Positions 8,269 through 15,663 of a stretch of 29,625 nt of DNA are shown one piece after another. Within the stretch, counting starts at the first letter, position 1, and each line of letters begins with the position of its first letter. A program made the translations under genes and the position numbers. The notes under the pieces are model-generated. The model did no database searches, was not told the DNA's origin, and saw nothing but the letters and a program-made list of their open reading frames with translations. The DNA comes from DASZYT01 sp035545275 (GTDB taxonomy: Bacteria > Patescibacteriota > Saccharimonadia > Saccharimonadales > UBA4665): positions 1 through 29,625 of the forward strand of contig DASZYT010000003.1 of assembly GCA_035545275.1 (NCBI GenBank), in the 5' to 3' direction.

Positions 8269-9510
8269 GTGCGGTCAGATAGTGCTTCAAAACAGACAGA
8301 GCCAAAGCGTAACGTGTGGCGGCTAAAATTTCTTCGTGGTATTGCTGCTGCCATGGTGGCAGTGTGTATCTTTACGGTCGGTGTCGGGGTGGGCGATGGC
8401 CGTATCGCTTTTGGTACCGGCCACGCGCTAGATGCGGTCACCAATAATCTGCCAGACCAACTGGACTACAGCACCGTGAACGCCCTTTATCAGAAGCTCA
8501 AGGGCGACTACGACGGCAAACTAACCACTGCGCAACTACTGGACGGGCTCAAGCATGGCCTCGCACAAGCCACCGGTGATCCATATACCGAATACTTTAC
8601 GGCCAAAGAAGCCTCGCAGTTCACCGACCAGCTTAATAACACCTTCAGTGGCATTGGCGCGCAGCTTGGCACTGACAGTAAAGGCAACATCGAAATCATT
8701 GCCCCCATCAAGGGTTACCCCGCCGAAAAAGCCGGGCTGAAACCCAAGGACCTCATCGTTGCTATCGATGGCGCCACCACCGCGGGTATGTCGCCTGACC
8801 AAGCGGTTAGTAAAATCCGGGGCAAAGCGGGCACACCCGTAAAACTGCAGGTGGTTCGCGGCGGCTCCCAGGTGCTAAACTTCACGATTACTCGTGCCGA
8901 CATCAAACTGCCCAGTGTCACCACCAAGACTTTGGACGGTAATATCGGCTACGTGCAGATATCTACCTTTGCGAACGACACAACGGGCCTCGTGCAAAAA
9001 GCTGCCAATAGCTTTGCAAAAGCGCACGTGAAGGGCATCATCCTGGACCTGCGGGATAATCCCGGCGGTTTACTCAATGATGCCGTAGATGTATCCAGCC
9101 TGTGGCTGCCAGAAGGTAAGACTATTTTGCAAGAAAAGCGCGGCGGCGTAGTCGTCAACACCTATACTGCTACGGGTGGCGATGAGTTAAGCGGTATTCC
9201 GACCGTGGTGCTCATTAATGGCGGCTCGGCCTCAGCCAGCGAAATTACGGCCGGGGCCTTGCACGACAACGGCATAGCCACCCTTATAGGGGAACAAAGC
9301 TACGGCAAGGGCAGTGTGCAGCAGATAGAAAACTTTACTGATGGCAGCGAGCTCAAGGTGACTATTGCGCGCTGGTATCGCCCTAACGGCCAAAATATCG
9401 ACAAAAAAGGTATCACGCCCGACAAAGTGGTGAAATTGACCGATGCTGACGCCAAGGCTGGCAACGATGTGCAGCTCAAAGCTGCCGAGACCTATTTGGC
9501 GAATCATTAA
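8269..9510 (+). CDS. S41 family C-terminal processing peptidase (CtpA/CtpB-like)
   Basis: Membrane-anchored serine protease that trims C-termini of exported proteins. An N-terminal helix (about residues 23-42) is followed by a short helical region, a PDZ domain (about 120-205) and the S41 protease core. The Ser/Lys dyad is visible as Ser322 in GGSASASEI and Lys347 in GEQSYGKGSVQ, 25 residues apart as in Prc. The total of 413 residues is typical. Start codons GTG at 8257, 8266 and 8269 are all possible; I chose 8269 because GAGGG lies five bases before it, the same arrangement as in pyrG. It follows the CHAP hydrolase, so wall-hydrolase or divisome proteins are plausible substrates. Confidence 0.93.
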   Translation: MRSDSASKQTEPKRNVWRLKFLRGIAAAMVAVCIFTVGVGVGDGRIAFGTGHALDAVTNNLPDQLDYSTVNALYQKLKGDYDGKLTTAQLLDGLKHGLAQATGDPYTEYFTAKEASQFTDQLNNTFSGIGAQLGTDSKGNIEIIAPIKGYPAEKAGLKPKDLIVAIDGATTAGMSPDQAVSKIRGKAGTPVKLQVVRGGSQVLNFTITRADIKLPSVTTKTLDGNIGYVQISTFANDTTGLVQKAANSFAKAHVKGIILDLRDNPGGLLNDAVDVSSLWLPEGKTILQEKRGGVVVNTYTATGGDELSGIPTVVLINGGSASASEITAGALHDNGIATLIGEQSYGKGSVQQIENFTDGSELKVTIARWYRPNGQNIDKKGITPDKVVKLTDADAKAGNDVQLKAAETYLANH

Positions 9511-9529
9511 TCAATTTTTGGCGTAAGCA

Positions 9530-9558
9530 TTGAACATCTGTCCATCTTCTTGTACTAT
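9530..9558 (+). promoter_or_regulatory. pyrG promoter (TTGAAC-17-TACTAT)
   Basis: TTGAAC (9530-9535) and TACTAT (9553-9558) are 17 bases apart. A GGGAG ribosome site lies five bases before the GTG at 9583. Confidence 0.7.
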
Positions 9559-9582
9559 GGATGGTGAACAAAGGGAGCGGTA

Positions 9583-11193
9583 GTGGCACAGACTACAAAA
9601 TATGTGTTTGTAACTGGTGGTGTGCTTTCCGGACTAGGAAAGGGTATCACTGCCGCCTCCATTGGCAACCTCTTAAAAGCCCGCGGGCTCAAAGTTAACC
9701 TCCAAAAGTGCGATCCGTACCTCAATGTCGACGCCGGCTTGCTGAACCCACGCGAGCACGGTGAGTGTTTCGTGACCAAGGACGGCGCTGAGACCGACCT
9801 TGACCTTGGACACTACGAGCGTTTCATTGACGAAGAAATGACGCAGGTCAGCAGCCTCATGAGCGGGCGAGTGCTGCTAAAAGTTATTCAAGACGAGCGT
9901 CACGGCAAGTACGAAGGCAAGTCTGTGCAAATTATTCCCCAAGTTACTGGCACCATCCAGGACTACATCCAAGAAGCCGGCCAGGGCTACGACGTGCACA
10001 TTGTCGAAATCGGTGGCACGGTGGGTGACTATGAATCGCTGAGTTTCATCGAGGCTATCCGTGAGTTTGGCATGCGGGTGGGCCGCGAAAACTGCGCCTA
10101 TGTGCACGTAGTGTATTTGCCATATCTGGGGGCCAGCAAAGAAATCAAAACCAAGCCGGCTCAAAACTCCGTCCGCGAGCTGCGTGGCCTCGGCATTAGC
10201 CCGGATATCTTGATTGCGCGCAGTGAAAACCCCGCCAACCACGGAGTCAAACAAAAGCTTAGCTTGTTCTGCGGCGTAGAAGAAAGCGCCATTGCGCTAC
10301 TGCCCAATGCCGACAGCATCTACCGGGTGCCGCTCACATTGCGTGACGCCGGCATTGGCGAAGCAGTGTGTCGCAAGCTGGGTATCGACCAAGGGGCCGC
10401 GGAGTTGGGGGAGTGGGAATCAATGGTGGAGCGGGCTACCCACACCTACGACCGTACGGTCAAAGTGGGCATTGTGGCCAAATACCTCGATAACGCCGAC
10501 ACATACCTGTGTGTGTTTGAAGCCCTGAAGGCCGCGGCGTGGTGGAACGACACCAACGTCGACATCCAATGGGTTGATGCGGTCAAACTGGGTGAGGCCG
10601 ATGACATTGGTGCGGTGCTCAACCAGTACGACGGCATTATTGTGCCGGGCGGGTTCGGCACGCGGGGCGTAGATGGCAAAGTCAAAGCCGCTCAATTTGC
10701 ACTGCACGACAAGCTGCCATACCTAGGGCTGTGCTATGGCCTGCATATGGCGGTGATTGCAGCGGCACGCGCAAATGGTCTGGACGATGCCAATACTACA
10801 GAGGTAAATTCTGAAACTTCCAACCCTGTCATCGCCACCATGGAAGGCCAAGAAGGCAAAGAAAACACCGGTGGCACCATGCGCTTGGGCAATTACGACT
10901 GTCAGCTGAAAGAAGATAGCTTGGCGGCGCGCCTATATGGCACAACGGGCATTGTTGAGCGCCATCGGCACCGCTATGAGTGCAACAACAAATATGTCGA
11001 CCAATACGAACAGTGGGGCATCCGCGCTGTTGGTACCAATCCCGAGACTGGTCTTGTGGAGGTTATCGAGGGAGTCGACCACCCGTTCTTTCTGGCCAGC
11101 CAGTTCCACCCTGAATTCAAATCGCGCCCAAACCGTCCGCACCCTATGTTCGACGGCTTCATAAAGAGCTTATTGCAAAAAGGTGAAAAGTAA
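9583..11193 (+). CDS. pyrG: CTP synthase
   Basis: Converts UTP to CTP using ATP and glutamine. The 536-residue protein begins at a GTG with a good ribosome site. The N-terminal synthetase domain has the P-loop GGVLSGLGKG (12-21) and the conserved GGTVGDYES segment. The C-terminal glutamine amidotransferase domain has the nucleophile Cys384 in GLCYGLH and the partners His509 and Glu511 in QFHPEFKSRP. All catalytic positions are intact and length is normal. The single-domain response regulator begins 15 bases after the stop and probably shares the transcript, ending at the terminator at 11632. It is one of the few nucleotide-biosynthesis genes in this stretch. Confidence 0.98.
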   Translation: MAQTTKYVFVTGGVLSGLGKGITAASIGNLLKARGLKVNLQKCDPYLNVDAGLLNPREHGECFVTKDGAETDLDLGHYERFIDEEMTQVSSLMSGRVLLKVIQDERHGKYEGKSVQIIPQVTGTIQDYIQEAGQGYDVHIVEIGGTVGDYESLSFIEAIREFGMRVGRENCAYVHVVYLPYLGASKEIKTKPAQNSVRELRGLGISPDILIARSENPANHGVKQKLSLFCGVEESAIALLPNADSIYRVPLTLRDAGIGEAVCRKLGIDQGAAELGEWESMVERATHTYDRTVKVGIVAKYLDNADTYLCVFEALKAAAWWNDTNVDIQWVDAVKLGEADDIGAVLNQYDGIIVPGGFGTRGVDGKVKAAQFALHDKLPYLGLCYGLHMAVIAAARANGLDDANTTEVNSETSNPVIATMEGQEGKENTGGTMRLGNYDCQLKEDSLAARLYGTTGIVERHRHRYECNNKYVDQYEQWGIRAVGTNPETGLVEVIEGVDHPFFLASQFHPEFKSRPNRPHPMFDGFIKSLLQKGEK

Positions 11194-11208
11194 GGTAGCG
11201 TAAGCAGT

Positions 11209-11607
11209 ATGGAAGCATCTGATTCTGCCGGCAAGCACCCCAAGCGCATTTTACTCGTCGAAGACGACGACGCGCTGGCCAGCGTATATCTGACTCGTCT
11301 CCAGGCCGAAGGTTTTGATGTACGCCGCGTGGCTAACGGCGAGGAAGCCCTGGCAGCAGCCCTTAGCTACCACCCCGATTTGGTATTACTCGATGTTATG
11401 ATGCCCAAAGTCAGCGGGTTTGACGTACTGGACATTATCCGCAACACTCCCGAGACGGCTAATCTCAAGGTCGTCATGCTCACCGCGCTCAGCCAAGAAA
11501 GTGACAAACAGCGCGCTGAAAGTATGGGCGTAGACGACTACCTGGTAAAGTCACAGGTTGTCATTGCCGACGTCATCGAGCGCATTCGCCATCACCTGGG
11601 CATGTAG
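11209..11607 (+). CDS. Single-domain response regulator (receiver only)
   Basis: CheY-like receiver of 132 residues with no output domain. The acidic pocket Glu18-Asp19-Asp20, the phosphoacceptor Asp62 in LVLLDVMMP, the switch Thr92 in VVMLTA and Lys114 in DDYLVK are all present, so phosphorylation is expected. The cis-proline that normally follows the lysine is a serine here. No canonical histidine kinase lies in the window, so the phosphodonor must be elsewhere. It follows pyrG closely and ends in a strong terminator. It probably acts by protein-protein contact. The closest comparison in this window is the degenerate receiver at 18995, which has lost its Asp. Confidence 0.92.
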   Translation: MEASDSAGKHPKRILLVEDDDALASVYLTRLQAEGFDVRRVANGEEALAAALSYHPDLVLLDVMMPKVSGFDVLDIIRNTPETANLKVVMLTALSQESDKQRAESMGVDDYLVKSQVVIADVIERIRHHLGM

Positions 11608-11631
11608 CCGACGATATGCCGGAAAATATGG

Positions 11632-11654
11632 CTTCCCGAGCAGGGAAGTTTTTT
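11632..11654 (+). terminator. Intrinsic terminator of the pyrG-regulator unit
   Basis: CTTCCC (11632-11637), loop GAGCA, GGGAAG (11643-11648), then six T (11649-11654). This is a textbook Rho-independent terminator 25 bases after the stop. Confidence 0.93.
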
Positions 11655-11670
11655 ATATCTTGTCATCAGA

Positions 11671-11699
11671 TTGACTTCTCATAAAACTTATGCTAATAA
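11671..11699 (+). promoter_or_regulatory. Promoter of the zincin gene (TTGACT-17-TAATAA)
   Basis: TTGACT (11671-11676) and TAATAA (11694-11699) are 17 bases apart, with an extended TGC directly before the -10 box. A TAGGAT ribosome site precedes the ATG at 11723. Confidence 0.75.
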
Positions 11700-11722
11700 T
11701 TATATTAGGATAAAAAACAAAC

Positions 11723-13003
11723 ATGTCAGAAACTCTCTCATCCACCAATGATACATATGCCAAGATGCTGCCGGAAGGTGAACATAATTGGGGCTTTTCT
11801 ATTGAGGAATTGCCGGGCTCGCACGAAATGCATCCACTCGAAGAAGCCCTGATAGGGGAAGGTGAACTTCCAGCGCTTATGGAAGAAAATCTCCAAAACG
11901 GCAAAATTACGTTGATAGAAGACGATGGCACAACCCAAGTTCCCGAAGGAGCTAAACTCCTGGCACCTTACGTTTTAATTTCTCGGGCTGAATATGCTCA
12001 AGGGATAAAAGAAGGGAAATTTACACCAAATATATCATCACTAACGGGCAAACCTATGGACTATATAGCGAACGATGAAGCGCGTAAGCATGGGCTAATC
12101 CATGCGTTTCCAGACCGAGAAAAGGCAGTGCTTGAAAAAGTCATTTCCTATCCCCTTAAGGCTGAGCTACATCAGGACTATCTAATCCCAGGCATTGAGC
12201 ACGTAAAAGGCGTCTCGCAGGTATTTGAGCTGGAATCAAACGGTAGCAAAGTACACCTGTACAACTTTTCTCCTACGTTGCTTACGGGTGACACATTACA
12301 CAAAGCGATGAATGCGGTACGCGAAGTCAACGAACGGAGCGGGGGAGCGCTTATAGATGACAAATTGAAAGTTATAGCCATTCTGCCCGAGTCTCACCCG
12401 CGGTGGTCGGAAGATGTCACTCCAGCCGCGGCCGAAAAGGGTGCTACGCGCGCGAATGCTTCTACAACTGCATTCGGTGAAGTGCTGCTGAATGAGTCGC
12501 TACTCAAGCCCCAAACCGCTCGGCCAGAGAATAAGGCGAGATTTAATGTTAGCCAGAATAGTATCGAGGTTACGCTGGTGCATGAGCTCACACATGTCAT
12601 TGAGAGAGCCGATGCCAACCAAAACCCCAAAACCCAATATGGAACACAGGTGGGATGGGAAATGAACCAAGATGCTACCCCTGGTACCACGGGCAGCGCC
12701 ACGTTTGCGGGTAGCAGGGAATTCCCAATGCCGTATGGACAGGTGAGCCCACATGAAGATGCTGCCGAGACGGCGGCCGCACAATTCACTGGTGAGAGTG
12801 CAATAATTGATGAAGCTCGGCTCGAAGCAATAAATGCGGTGTATGCGCGTCAACATTCAGGTCGGTCTGGGCCCACCTATCTTCGTGTGCACGAAATTGA
12901 TCTCGACACGCTTCCACAAAAAATAGGATCGCAATTGCAAGAACCTGTTACATTTGTGGTCCGGTTTTCCTATGGCATTAAAGATCAAGAAAAAGCCGCC
13001 TGA
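11723..13003 (+). CDS. Predicted zincin metallopeptidase with HELTH motif
   Basis: A 426-residue protein with no signal peptide or membrane helix. The zinc-binding motif HExxH is at His287-Glu288-Leu-Thr-His291, and a downstream SPHEDAAETAA segment (342-352) offers the third ligand (Glu345 or Glu349), a pattern of E-D-x-A-E seen in some gluzincins including toxin-like peptidases. The N-terminal 280 residues match nothing I recognise and may be a targeting or regulatory region. It has its own good promoter and ends by TGA inside a hairpin shared with rpmA. Base composition is more AT-rich than its neighbours. It might act on self proteins or be delivered to a host or prey cell; the sequence does not decide this. 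Confidence 0.75.
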   Translation: MSETLSSTNDTYAKMLPEGEHNWGFSIEELPGSHEMHPLEEALIGEGELPALMEENLQNGKITLIEDDGTTQVPEGAKLLAPYVLISRAEYAQGIKEGKFTPNISSLTGKPMDYIANDEARKHGLIHAFPDREKAVLEKVISYPLKAELHQDYLIPGIEHVKGVSQVFELESNGSKVHLYNFSPTLLTGDTLHKAMNAVREVNERSGGALIDDKLKVIAILPESHPRWSEDVTPAAAEKGATRANASTTAFGEVLLNESLLKPQTARPENKARFNVSQNSIEVTLVHELTHVIERADANQNPKTQYGTQVGWEMNQDATPGTTGSATFAGSREFPMPYGQVSPHEDAAETAAAQFTGESAIIDEARLEAINAVYARQHSGRSGPTYLRVHEIDLDTLPQKIGSQLQEPVTFVVRFSYGIKDQEKAA

Positions 13004-13021
13004 CACTCCAGTGTAGGCGGC
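12995..13021 (-). terminator. Terminator of the rpmA unit, overlapping the end of the zincin gene
   Basis: GCCGCCT (12995-13001) pairs with AGGCGGC (13015-13021), with an inner ACAC/GTGT stem. On the minus strand the hairpin is followed by TTTTTC, a good intrinsic terminator. On the plus strand the tail is only ATTGT. The TGA of the zincin gene lies inside the stem. Confidence 0.85.
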
Positions 13022-13037
13022 ATTGTATGACGCAAAA

Positions 13038-13310
13038 TTATTCGACGGTGACTTCGGTGCGGCGGATGGTTTTGCCGGTAAAGCGACGGACTTTACGAGT
13101 AGCAAACTTCACGATGCCATCTTTTTCGGCGTGGATGGTGAAGTCGCTGCTCATAAATGTGCCTTTGCCGGGGCGCTTGGTCATGCCGACTTGGCGGACG
13201 ATAACTTGGCCGGTCTTGACCTTTTCGCCACCAAATAGCTTCACGCCGAGGCGCTGCCCTGGGCTGTCGTGTACGTTTTTGGCTGTACCGCCTGCTTTTA
13301 CGTGTGACAT
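13038..13310 (-). CDS. rpmA: 50S ribosomal protein bL27
   Basis: Ribosomal protein bL27, located near the peptidyl transferase centre. The 90 residues show the family pattern: MSHVKAGGTAKN at the N-terminus, DSPGQRLGVKLFGGE, and a C-terminal basic beta region. There is no cleavable N-terminal extension of the Firmicutes type. It normally neighbours rplU (bL21), but here it follows a Trm11-like methyltransferase instead, with five bases between stop and start. An AAGGAAG ribosome site overlaps the end of the upstream gene, eight bases before the ATG. A terminator lies just beyond the stop. Confidence 0.96.
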   Translation of the reverse strand: MSHVKAGGTAKNVHDSPGQRLGVKLFGGEKVKTGQVIVRQVGMTKRPGKGTFMSSDFTIHAEKDGIVKFATRKVRRFTGKTIRRTEVTVE

Positions 13311-13315
13311 AGGTG

Positions 13316-14530
13316 TTACTTCCTTGTGATTACTAGTAATTCGCGAGCAACGATCTGGTCTGCTCGATAGTAGAGCAAATCTTCTTCCCGAACGTGCTCA
13401 AAACTCACCCGATTGTACCCCATTTCCTCGAGAGAGTCAATAAGAGGCAGGTGCTTAAACGCGCCTGGTTTGGTCTGCCAAGCGGGCACCGCTACACATA
13501 GCCGAGTATCTGGTTGCAACTGCTTGTGGATGTTCTGTAGGAACTTCTTGATAATGGTGTTACATTCGCTGACAGTTTGTGCCAAAAGTTCGGCGCTGGG
13601 TGGGGTAGTGAACGGTCGGCCCAGATACGTCTCGCAGGCTACGAGGTCGATGGGCTGCTGCCACTCGTAGGTGGTAGCATCGCCTTGTTCTACGGTGTAG
13701 GGAGCTGGTGTGGAGCGAAACGTATTGTTGGCCCAGTCCAGGTTGGTGCGCGAATAGTCTATCATGCGCTGCTCAATGTCGGTGCCGTAGACGGAGTAGC
13801 CCAGCAGCAGGGCTTCTTGCAGCAGAACGCCCGTACCGCAAAACGGATCGAGCAATCGGGCCTGCGGTGGGTTCAGGCGGTGAGACGAGTCGTCATCAAC
13901 CTTAGCACCGGGTGGCAAGTATTTGCCCGCCAGATTGATGATAATTTGGGCAAGTTTGGGCGGCAGCATGCCCACCCGCGGGTCGCGTTTGGGTCGTCCG
14001 CGGTCGCGGAGCGTATAGCTGGCGATGTCTTGCACGGCGGTAGTTTGTGCAACGATAGTGGTGTTACCGTCTCGCACGAGCACCACTTCGCAGCCAGTGG
14101 GGCCGGTGAGGTGGTTGTGCAGCACTTGGGCGGTGTTGAGCTCCGGCTCGTTGTTGGGAACCAGCCGCACCGAGCGACCGGTTTTGCGTACTGCTTTTTT
14201 GAGGGTGAGCCCGCTGGCAGTCAGCTGCGGTACGCGCACATCTACTCCAAAGGCGCTCAAGCCCAGCTGCACTTTGCCCTCCGGTAAATCCTGCAGGTGA
14301 GCAGGTAGGTGTTGGATGAGGTATTTCTCAACTTCTTTCCAGTTGGTCGTTTCGAGGGTGGCCAGAACGGTGCACAGCCGGGTGGCGCCACCCAGTCGAG
14401 CAAAATCAACATCGGTCGACACTGTGGCAGCGATGGTGCCCACCGGCTTAACCGCTGTGCTGCCGTACAGATTTTCCAGCTCGGCCACGCCCAGCGCAGG
14501 CTGTCGGCCCAAGATTACAATGTTCTCCAT
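13316..14530 (-). CDS. Trm11/THUMP-type RNA methyltransferase-like protein
   Basis: A 404-residue protein resembling tRNA (guanine-10 N2) methyltransferases. The N-terminal half has a ferredoxin-like/THUMP-like region; the segment PRVGMLPPKLAQIIINLA (185-202) is characteristic of the Trm11/TrmG10 linker. The SAM-binding motif I is LLDPFCGTGVLL (226-237), followed by VYGTDIE. The catalytic motif IV, normally D/N-P-P-Y, is replaced by C-E-T-Y (299-302). Tyr is kept but both prolines are lost, so N2 methylation of guanine is uncertain. It starts at an apparently leaderless promoter shared back to back with the flippase operon and is followed by rpmA. A role in tRNA or rRNA modification is the best guess. 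Confidence 0.8.
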   Translation of the reverse strand: MENIVILGRQPALGVAELENLYGSTAVKPVGTIAATVSTDVDFARLGGATRLCTVLATLETTNWKEVEKYLIQHLPAHLQDLPEGKVQLGLSAFGVDVRVPQLTASGLTLKKAVRKTGRSVRLVPNNEPELNTAQVLHNHLTGPTGCEVVLVRDGNTTIVAQTTAVQDIASYTLRDRGRPKRDPRVGMLPPKLAQIIINLAGKYLPPGAKVDDDSSHRLNPPQARLLDPFCGTGVLLQEALLLGYSVYGTDIEQRMIDYSRTNLDWANNTFRSTPAPYTVEQGDATTYEWQQPIDLVACETYLGRPFTTPPSAELLAQTVSECNTIIKKFLQNIHKQLQPDTRLCVAVPAWQTKPGAFKHLPLIDSLEEMGYNRVSFEHVREEDLLYYRADQIVARELLVITRK

Positions 14531-14537
14531 TGCTCAT

Positions 14538-14543
14538 AGTATA
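14538..14543 (-). promoter_or_regulatory. Leaderless -10 box of the Trm11-like gene
   Basis: On the minus strand TATACT lies seven bases before the ATG at 14530, with no ribosome site between them. Confidence 0.65.
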
Positions 14544-14566
14544 CCGCCTGCACATGACATTATGGG

Positions 14567-14572
14567 TATAAT
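14567..14572 (+). promoter_or_regulatory. Leaderless -10 box of the flippase-xseAB operon
   Basis: A perfect TATAAT lies eight bases before the ATG at 14581, with no ribosome site between them. Only 23 bases separate it from the opposing -10 box. Confidence 0.65.
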
Positions 14573-14580
14573 AGATACAC

Positions 14581-15663
14581 ATGAGCGAGAACTCTTTCCT
14601 ACGCCGTCGCTGGAAGCTACTGTTAAATATCCTCACCGTCGCATTGCTTGTGGTGCTGGCGTACGCCATCCGCCATCAGCTATCTCAGACCATCGATAAC
14701 CTGGCGCGAGTGCACGCTTGGGCGCTGGCGCTCATTCTGCCTATCGAATTGCTGAACTACCACGCGCAAACCAAGCTCTACCAAACGCTCTTTCGTACTA
14801 CGGGCACCAACCTGACATACAAGTCGCTCTTCAAGATGTCGGTGGAGCTCAACTTTGTAAACCATGTCTTTCCAAGCGCTGGCGTGTCGGGCATTTCCTA
14901 TTTCGGCTTGCGCATGAAGAGTGCGGAGCAGGTTTCTGCAGGCAAGGCTACGCTGGTGCAGGTCATGAAGCTTATATTGGTGTTCTTCTCGTTTGAAGTG
15001 ATTCTGCTGGCCGGCGTGGTGTTTTTGGCTATTGGCGGCAAGGCCAACAACCTCACCATGCTCGTAGCCGGTTCGCTGAGCACGTTCATGGTGCTTGGTA
15101 CAGTGGGGTTTGCGTATGTGGCAGGGAGTCAGGAACGCATCCACTCGTTCATGACCGGCATGACGACGTTCCTAAACAGATTGATACACAAGGTTCGGCC
15201 TAAGCACCCCGAAACCATCAATGTAGAACGCGTGCGGTTTTTGTTCGAGGAAATGCACCAAAACTACATGCTGTTCAAGGAGCACCTTGCCGACCTGAAG
15301 GCGCCGTTTTGGTACGCGGTGCTTGCCAATGCTACCGAAGTAATGGCCATCTATGTCGTATATATTGCCTTTGGTGAATGGGTGAACGTGGGAGCAGTAA
15401 TATTGGCCTATGCGGTGGCTAACTTTGCCGGCGTACTGTCGGTGCTGCCTGGCGGCGTTGGCGTGTATGAGGCGCTCATGACGGCAGTGTTGGTGGCCGC
15501 GGGTGTGCCGGCCGCGCTCAGCCTGCCGGTGACCATCATGTACCGCGTGCTAAACACCATCTTGCAGGTGCCGCCCGGCTACGTGTTGTATCACCGCTCA
15601 CTGATGGCGCGCCAAGACAAAGTGCAGCAGCCGCCCACCGGGGAGCCCGAGCATCATGGATGA
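14581..15663 (+). CDS. UPF0104/LPG-synthase-type flippase domain membrane protein
   Basis: Integral membrane protein of 360 residues with about eight predicted helices, the first at residues 13-30. It carries two segments typical of the lysylphosphatidylglycerol synthase transmembrane family: NHVFPSAGVSG (95-104) and VLPGGVGVYEALM (288-300). The soluble aminoacyl-transferase domain of MprF is absent, so it probably moves a lipid or isoprenoid-linked glycan rather than making lysyl-lipid. It overlaps the xseA start by eight bases, which points to translational coupling. Family membership is secure, substrate unknown. Confidence 0.9.
   Translation: MSENSFLRRRWKLLLNILTVALLVVLAYAIRHQLSQTIDNLARVHAWALALILPIELLNYHAQTKLYQTLFRTTGTNLTYKSLFKMSVELNFVNHVFPSAGVSGISYFGLRMKSAEQVSAGKATLVQVMKLILVFFSFEVILLAGVVFLAIGGKANNLTMLVAGSLSTFMVLGTVGFAYVAGSQERIHSFMTGMTTFLNRLIHKVRPKHPETINVERVRFLFEEMHQNYMLFKEHLADLKAPFWYAVLANATEVMAIYVVYIAFGEWVNVGAVILAYAVANFAGVLSVLPGGVGVYEALMTAVLVAAGVPAALSLPVTIMYRVLNTILQVPPGYVLYHRSLMARQDKVQQPPTGEPEHHG

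Noticed and set aside
13577..14287. 236-residue open frame on the plus strand opposite the Trm11-like gene
   Set aside because: It lies fully antisense to a gene with clear family motifs and has no promoter, ribosome site or recognisable protein pattern.
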